This document shows, piece after piece, positions 6,633 through 9,019 of a DNA stretch of 9,019 nucleotides. Within the stretch, counting starts at the first letter, position 1. Each line of letters opens with the position of its first letter. Source of the stretch: Oscillospiraceae bacterium (GTDB taxonomy: Bacteria; Bacillota; Clostridia; Oscillospirales; Oscillospiraceae); NCBI GenBank assembly GCA_902767395.1, contig CACXHI010000074.1:1-9019 (forward strand), read 5' to 3'. The position numbers were made by a program, and so were the translations under genes. The notes below the pieces were generated by a model that saw only the letters and a list, made by a program, of their open reading frames with translations, made no database searches and was not told the origin of the DNA.

Positions 6633-6696
6633 GGGGGACGCGGGCGGCCAATGACCGCCCCTACGGGGGATACGGACGGCAGGGTGCCGTCCCTAC
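6633..6696 (-). repeat. Two tandem 32-bp palindromic units
   Basis: On the minus strand, 6696-6665 and 6664-6633 are two adjoining 32-bp copies of the form GTAGGGRCGG, a short variable centre, then CCGYRTCCCCC-like ends. Each forms its own hairpin: GGACGGC with GCCGTCC at 6674-6692, and GGGCGG with CCGCCC at 6642-6660. The paired arms differ between copies but remain complementary within each copy, the covariation expected of a REP-like element family. The first unit overlaps the end of the NTPase gene and supplies its TAG stop (6693-6695). From memory, similar GTAGGGGCGG elements are dispersed in GC-rich gut Clostridia. Confidence 0.75.
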
Positions 6697-7409
6697 AGCC
6701 CTTCGGCCAGGAATTTCTCCCAGCTTCGGTGCATCAAGATCTCAATGGGCTGGTATCTGCCGATATATTTCGGGTCCAGGCCCTGCGCCTCGGCATACTG
6801 CCGGAAGGAGCGCAGCACGTCCTCGGTGCCGACGGTGCCCCAGACGGGGATCCCGGTGGCCTCGGAGAGCTGCCGCATCAGCGCGTAGCCCTCGGCCAGA
6901 TGGCTGGCGTCCGTTTCCACGGACAGGTTGGCGTTGTTGACGATGCCCGTCACGTTCAGCCGGGAGACGTACTGAATTTTGGCCAGCGTGTCCATCGCGC
7001 TGTCGAAATCCGCGGCGGTGGGCCGCATGGGATTGACCACGAACAGCACGTTGAGCCGTTCGGGCGGGATCTGGTCGAAGCGGGCCTTGTACTGGCCCAG
7101 GGCGATGGAGCCCACGTCGTCGCCGCCGATGTCGAAGATGACGTTCCCCTCGCCGGGGGAGAAGGCCGAGTAGACTCTGGCCGACAGGGACATAATTTCG
7201 ATCTTGTCCAGCGCGAAGGGCGGCATGATCAGCTCGACCCCGGCCGGCTCCAGCACGTCGCCGCGCTCACTGGTGCGGAAGTAGGGGTTGATGACGTCCA
7301 GGTCCACGACGGTGCAGGGACCCTCCTTAGCCTTTTCCAGCGCCAGATTCAAGACCAGCTCGCTTTTTCCACTGCCGAAGCTCCCAACCAGGACCCAATA
7401 GGTTTTCAT
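6693..7409 (-). CDS. P-loop NTPase (SIMIBI-like), function unknown
   Basis: A 238-residue ATP/GTP-binding protein. Walker A is GSFGSGKS at residues 9-16. VVDLDVINPYFRTSE (34-48) gives the second acidic loop seen in SIMIBI NTPases. VIFDIGGDDVG (90-100) serves as Walker B, and GIVNNANL (155-162) resembles a base-specificity loop. There is no signal peptide, membrane segment or cysteine cluster. The family resembles the MinD/CobB/NifH fold group but I cannot name a member. It is transcribed ahead of the oxidoreductase genes, separated by 358 bases of repeats. Similar proteins occurring beside such oxidoreductases would suggest a maturation or assembly role; that is inference. ATG 7409 has AAGGA nine bases upstream. 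Confidence 0.85.
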   Translation of the reverse strand: MKTYWVLVGSFGSGKSELVLNLALEKAKEGPCTVVDLDVINPYFRTSERGDVLEPAGVELIMPPFALDKIEIMSLSARVYSAFSPGEGNVIFDIGGDDVGSIALGQYKARFDQIPPERLNVLFVVNPMRPTAADFDSAMDTLAKIQYVSRLNVTGIVNNANLSVETDASHLAEGYALMRQLSEATGIPVWGTVGTEDVLRSFRQYAEAQGLDPKYIGRYQPIEILMHRSWEKFLAEGL

Positions 7410-7429
7410 AGACCGCGTTCCTTTCCACG

Positions 7430-7441
7430 TTGGTCGGACCC
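7430..7441. promoter_or_regulatory. Possible third, weaker GntR-type operator
   Basis: TTGGTCGGACCC shares the seven-base core GTCGGAC with the palindrome at 7491-7503 and has the GT-N3-AC pattern, but its outer bases are less symmetric. It lies 21 bases upstream of the NTPase start codon, in the leader. Two direct GGACCCGC copies (7436-7443, 7451-7458) and an inverted repeat GTCTGA/TCAGAC (7463-7468, 7479-7484) are also in this leader. Confidence 0.3.
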
Positions 7442-7490
7442 GCCAAAGACGGACCCGCGCCTGTCTGACCGGACGGGATCAGACGGGGAG

Positions 7491-7525
7491 GTTGTCGGAC
7501 AACTCAACAAGGATGTCCAACATCC
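7491..7525. promoter_or_regulatory. Paired GT-N3-AC palindromes, candidate GntR operators
   Basis: Two palindromes lie just downstream of the minus-strand promoter. 7491-7503 is GTTGTCGGACAAC and fits the general FadR/FCD operator form TNGTNNNACNA exactly. 7511-7525 is GGATGTCCAACATCC, with a GT-CCA-AC core. Their centres (7497 and 7518) are 21 bp apart, two helical turns, so two dimers would sit on the same face of the DNA. The upstream one covers the predicted transcription start near 7525, a position suited to repression. The GntR protein encoded at 1441-2127 is the natural candidate. Confidence 0.6.
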
Positions 7526-7531
7526 TCTATC

Positions 7532-7560
7532 ATTTTATCAAAACTATCCGGAAATGTCAA
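7532..7560 (-). promoter_or_regulatory. Sigma-70-type promoter for the minus-strand genes
   Basis: On the minus strand TTGACA (7560-7555) is followed by exactly 17 bases and TAAAAT (7537-7532). The -35 box is the consensus and the -10 box has one mismatch. The predicted start near 7523-7526 gives a leader of about 115 bases before the NTPase gene at 7409. It could drive the whole series down to ilvE if transcription passes the repeats at 6401-6696. Confidence 0.8.
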
Positions 7561-7623
7561 TCGGGGATTGTGCGAAATCTATGATAAATCTGTAAACTAT
7601 CTCAATATTTTTGCTTGGACGTG

Positions 7624-7652
7624 TAGACAAGAACAAAAAATAATGCTAAAAT
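7624..7652 (+). promoter_or_regulatory. Sigma-70-type promoter for the HNH gene
   Basis: TAGACA (7624-7629), a 17-base spacer and TAAAAT (7647-7652) form a good promoter, helped by an extended -10 TGC just before the -10 box. Transcription would start near 7658-7660, diverging from the minus-strand promoter about 65 bases away, and leaves a leader of about 150 bases before the HNH gene. Confidence 0.68.
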
Positions 7653-7654
7653 GT

Positions 7655-7785
7655 AAAGGCAATTTGATAAACTGAACACTTTCAAAAGAAAGCTGACTGG
7701 TTAATCTTCTGTAATACTATTAAGAGGATTGCCCTTTGAGGTTGATAGTGATAGGCCGCCCTATGATCAGTCACATGCTTTATCA
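7655..7785 (+). other. Possible structured leader RNA of the HNH gene
   Basis: The region between promoter and gene has several complementary segments. AAAGGCAAT (7655-7663) pairs with ATTGCC-C-TTT (7728-7737, one bulged C). Within it are CTTTC/GAAAG with an AAAA loop (7679-7692) and TTAAT/ATTAA (7701-7723). Further on, ATAGG/CCTAT (7751-7764) has the loop CCGC, and TGATAAA (7665-7671) can pair with TTTATCA (7779-7785). The last pairing competes with, or knots through, the first stem. I recognise no known riboswitch or guide RNA. The stems are AT-rich and partly weak, so this is only a candidate. Confidence 0.35.
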
Positions 7786-7811
7786 GATTGACTTTATTAT
7801 AGGAGGCACGG

Positions 7812-7895
7812 GTGTCTTTCTTTGAAACGATCAATGGAAAAGACAATTTTTGTTATGGACTTAAACCGAGAAACAGCCATGCGCTTATGGAGTAA
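7812..7895 (+). pseudogene. Displaced 5' coding segment of the HNH gene, or a leader peptide
   Basis: GTG 7812 is preceded by AGGAGG (7801-7806) at five-base spacing, by far the best start signal here. This frame gives 27 codons (begins M/V-SFFETINGKDNFCYGL) and stops at 7893. If one A is removed from the AAA at 7863-7865, the frame runs on into the HNH reading frame as GLNRETAMRLWSKTYG and yields a 334-residue protein. This suggests the true N-terminus was separated by a single-base insertion. A short translated leader overlapping the HNH gene is the alternative. Confidence 0.5.
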
Positions 7896-8817
7896 GACTT
7901 ACGGCAAGCAAACCAGGGTGAAGGATTTTGCCGGACGTGAAATTGCGAAAGGCGCTTACAATGACCGCAACAGCGAATTTGGGTGGAATGTCGATCACAT
8001 CCTCCCACAGAGCAGAGGCGGAAAAACAGCAGATCACAATTTGGTCTGTTGTCATATCCTTACAAATGACGAAAAGGCCGACAGATTTCCTTGCTTCAAG
8101 GCTAACGGCAAACGCTTTGAAATTGTGAAGGTTGAAAATCACTATGAAATTCAATCGGCAGCAAGGACAGAGAAGACAACAAAAGAAAAAGAGGAAGACC
8201 CGGACAAAATCAACTTTTATGATTCGGCGTCGGGCATCAAGCTTTTCAAACGCCTCAAGGGCATTCAGAACAAGCCGAGATTTGTCGGAACCGTGTTTAT
8301 CAGGCTGAATGGTATTGCAAATACGGCAGTAATAGATTTTATTGAGAGGTGCTTTGACGAAGAAAACATATCCTACTCGATGAAAAGGAACTACTGCGCA
8401 AGCGAAATAACCGTCATAGCAAAGAACTACAATATGCAGACAAAGGACGATATTTCAAAACTCTTGGATAAGTGCGTTCTTATGAATACATACTTGGGAC
8501 ACTACTTTGTGCCAAGTAACAATTTGAAAGAATATGACGTTTATTATCGAGTAGATTACTACAAAGAGAAAACCGCAATGTTCGTTGAATCACAAACGGT
8601 AGACATCGACGCGCAGCGCAGCGCGTTCGATACTAATGTGCATATAAGGAATATGGAATACGTTTATTATCACAATTCTCTATTTATCAGCGAGCTTGTT
8701 TATGACAATACCGACGCGAGCCTAAAAGCGGAGAAATCATCCGGGCAATACACGGAATACGATGTTGTATTCAAAAGATTATCTGAAAACTTAGATAAGG
8801 AGGTCAACAAGAAGTAA
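7822..8817 (+). CDS. HNH endonuclease, orphan, N-terminus probably frameshifted
   Basis: This frame encodes up to 331 residues from TTG 7822; ATG 7834 or ATG 7855 are other in-frame starts, but none has a well-placed ribosome binding site. Residues about 18-90 form an HNH nuclease domain: LWSKTYGK then DFAGREI, GWNVDHILPQSRGGK with D58-H59, HNL with N73, and TNDEKAD with N82 and K85. The set of metal and catalytic positions appears complete. A charged linker (about 112-130) leads to a C-terminal region (about 135-331) that I do not recognise, with no membrane segment. There is no RuvC domain, so it is not IscB or Cas9-like. The gene is AT-richer than its neighbours and stands alone, suggesting horizontal transfer. 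DNA cleavage in defence or mobility is an inference from the domain only. Confidence 0.8.
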   Translation: MKRSMEKTIFVMDLNRETAMRLWSKTYGKQTRVKDFAGREIAKGAYNDRNSEFGWNVDHILPQSRGGKTADHNLVCCHILTNDEKADRFPCFKANGKRFEIVKVENHYEIQSAARTEKTTKEKEEDPDKINFYDSASGIKLFKRLKGIQNKPRFVGTVFIRLNGIANTAVIDFIERCFDEENISYSMKRNYCASEITVIAKNYNMQTKDDISKLLDKCVLMNTYLGHYFVPSNNLKEYDVYYRVDYYKEKTAMFVESQTVDIDAQRSAFDTNVHIRNMEYVYYHNSLFISELVYDNTDASLKAEKSSGQYTEYDVVFKRLSENLDKEVNKK

Positions 8818-8832
8818 GATGCTTTTTGCCTC

Positions 8833-8867
8833 CTAAAATAAGAAAAATCAGCCGGCGGCGGCTGATT
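8833..8867 (-). terminator. Intrinsic terminator on the minus strand
   Basis: An 8-bp stem, AATCAGCC (8846-8853) with GGCTGATT (8860-8867), closes a GGCGGC loop. Read on the minus strand it is followed directly by TTTTTCTTATTTT (8845-8833). This is a standard intrinsic terminator for a gene lying to the right on the minus strand. On the plus strand the stem is followed by A-rich sequence, so it would be a poor terminator for the HNH gene, which ends 28 bases before the stem. Confidence 0.75.
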
Positions 8868-8916
8868 AGAAAATAAAAAGGTTTTAGTCGCAAAACGAGG
8901 ACTTCGTGTGCAAAAG

Positions 8917-8965
8917 GCATCAGTGACTAGGCATCAGTGACTAGTGACTAGTGACTAGTCACTAG
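8917..8965. repeat. Heptamer array TGACTAG with a 14-bp repeat and palindrome
   Basis: GCATCAGTGACTAG occurs twice in tandem (8917-8930, 8931-8944), then TGACTAG twice more (8945-8951, 8952-8958) and TCACTAG (8959-8965). The last 18 bases (8948-8965) form a perfect palindrome centred on ACTAGT. The array lies inside longer inverted segments: GAGGAC and GCAAAA at 8897-8915 match TTTTGC and GTCCTC at 8996-9013, and GATGC/GCATC forms a small hairpin near 8974-8986. Confidence 0.85.
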
Positions 8966-9019
8966 CATCCGGTAGATGCAACGCATCGAGCGAATTTTTG
9001 CAATCAGGTCCTCAAATTG
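8948..9019 (-). CDS. Possible C-terminal end of an unknown gene (runs off right edge)
   Basis: One minus-strand frame is open from the window edge for 23 codons, ending HNH-distal with a TAG at 8948-8950 that lies inside the heptamer array. The visible residues begin QFEDLIAKIRSMRCIYRML and then read into the repeat. The intrinsic terminator at 8833-8867, about 80 bases further on, fits a minus-strand gene ending here. The stretch is short and the other two frames stop early, so this may be chance. I do not recognise the product. Confidence 0.3.
   Translation of the reverse strand, partial: QFEDLIAKIRSMRCIYRMLVTSH

Noticed and set aside
6651..7595. 314-codon plus-strand reading frame
   Set aside because: It is antisense to the P-loop NTPase, whose Walker motifs are clear, and continues through the minus-strand promoter.
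7655..8817. IscB/HEARO-type RNA-guided nuclease
   Set aside because: The protein has the HNH motif near its N-terminus but no RuvC parts, no bridge helix and the wrong domain order.
8881..8965. CRISPR array at the right edge
   Set aside because: The repeats are 7 or 14 bp with no unique spacers between them, so this is a simple tandem repeat.

Overview
The window looks like a chromosomal piece of an anaerobic, GC-rich member of the Firmicutes (Clostridia, probably an Oscillospiraceae-like gut bacterium). The reasons are a four-subunit ferredoxin-dependent 2-oxoacid oxidoreductase, strong AGGAGG ribosome binding sites in front of most genes, a group II intron end, and repeat-rich intergenic DNA. 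The family assignment is an inference; no rRNA or other marker is present.

Layout. Positions 1-211 are the 3' end of a group II intron on the + strand (domains V and VI fold convincingly), with no reverse-transcriptase sequence visible before domain V. A strong hairpin at 229-258 follows. From 7409 down to 273 everything is on the minus strand and in one direction: a P-loop NTPase of unknown role, then a 358-base gap full of repeats, then ferredoxin, alpha, beta and gamma subunits of a 2-oxoacid:ferredoxin oxidoreductase (gaps of 13, 4 and 3 bases), a family I CoA-transferase, an FCD-type GntR regulator and a branched-chain aminotransferase (ilvE). Read as a pathway, the aminotransferase converts branched-chain amino acids to 2-oxoacids, the oxidoreductase decarboxylates these to acyl-CoA with reduction of ferredoxin, and the CoA-transferase releases the branched-chain fatty acid. 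It could also run backwards as reductive carboxylation. The GntR protein is the obvious candidate regulator; two GT-N3-AC palindromes 21 bp apart lie on the start site of a very good sigma-70-type promoter upstream of the NTPase gene.

From about 7560 rightwards the DNA is AT-richer and different in character. A divergent promoter (7624-7652) would transcribe a roughly 150-base leader with several possible stems, followed by an orphan HNH endonuclease gene with an unrecognised C-terminal half. The 5' end of that gene appears to be frameshifted by one extra A. The right edge holds a minus-strand terminator, a third array of 7-bp tandem repeats, and possibly the last 23 codons of a gene entering from beyond the window.

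The most interesting items are the apparently RT-less intron, the operator pair over the operon promoter, the HNH gene with its structured leader and frameshift, and three unrelated heptamer repeat arrays (GATCRGG, AAYTGTC, TGACTAG) in one 9-kb window.
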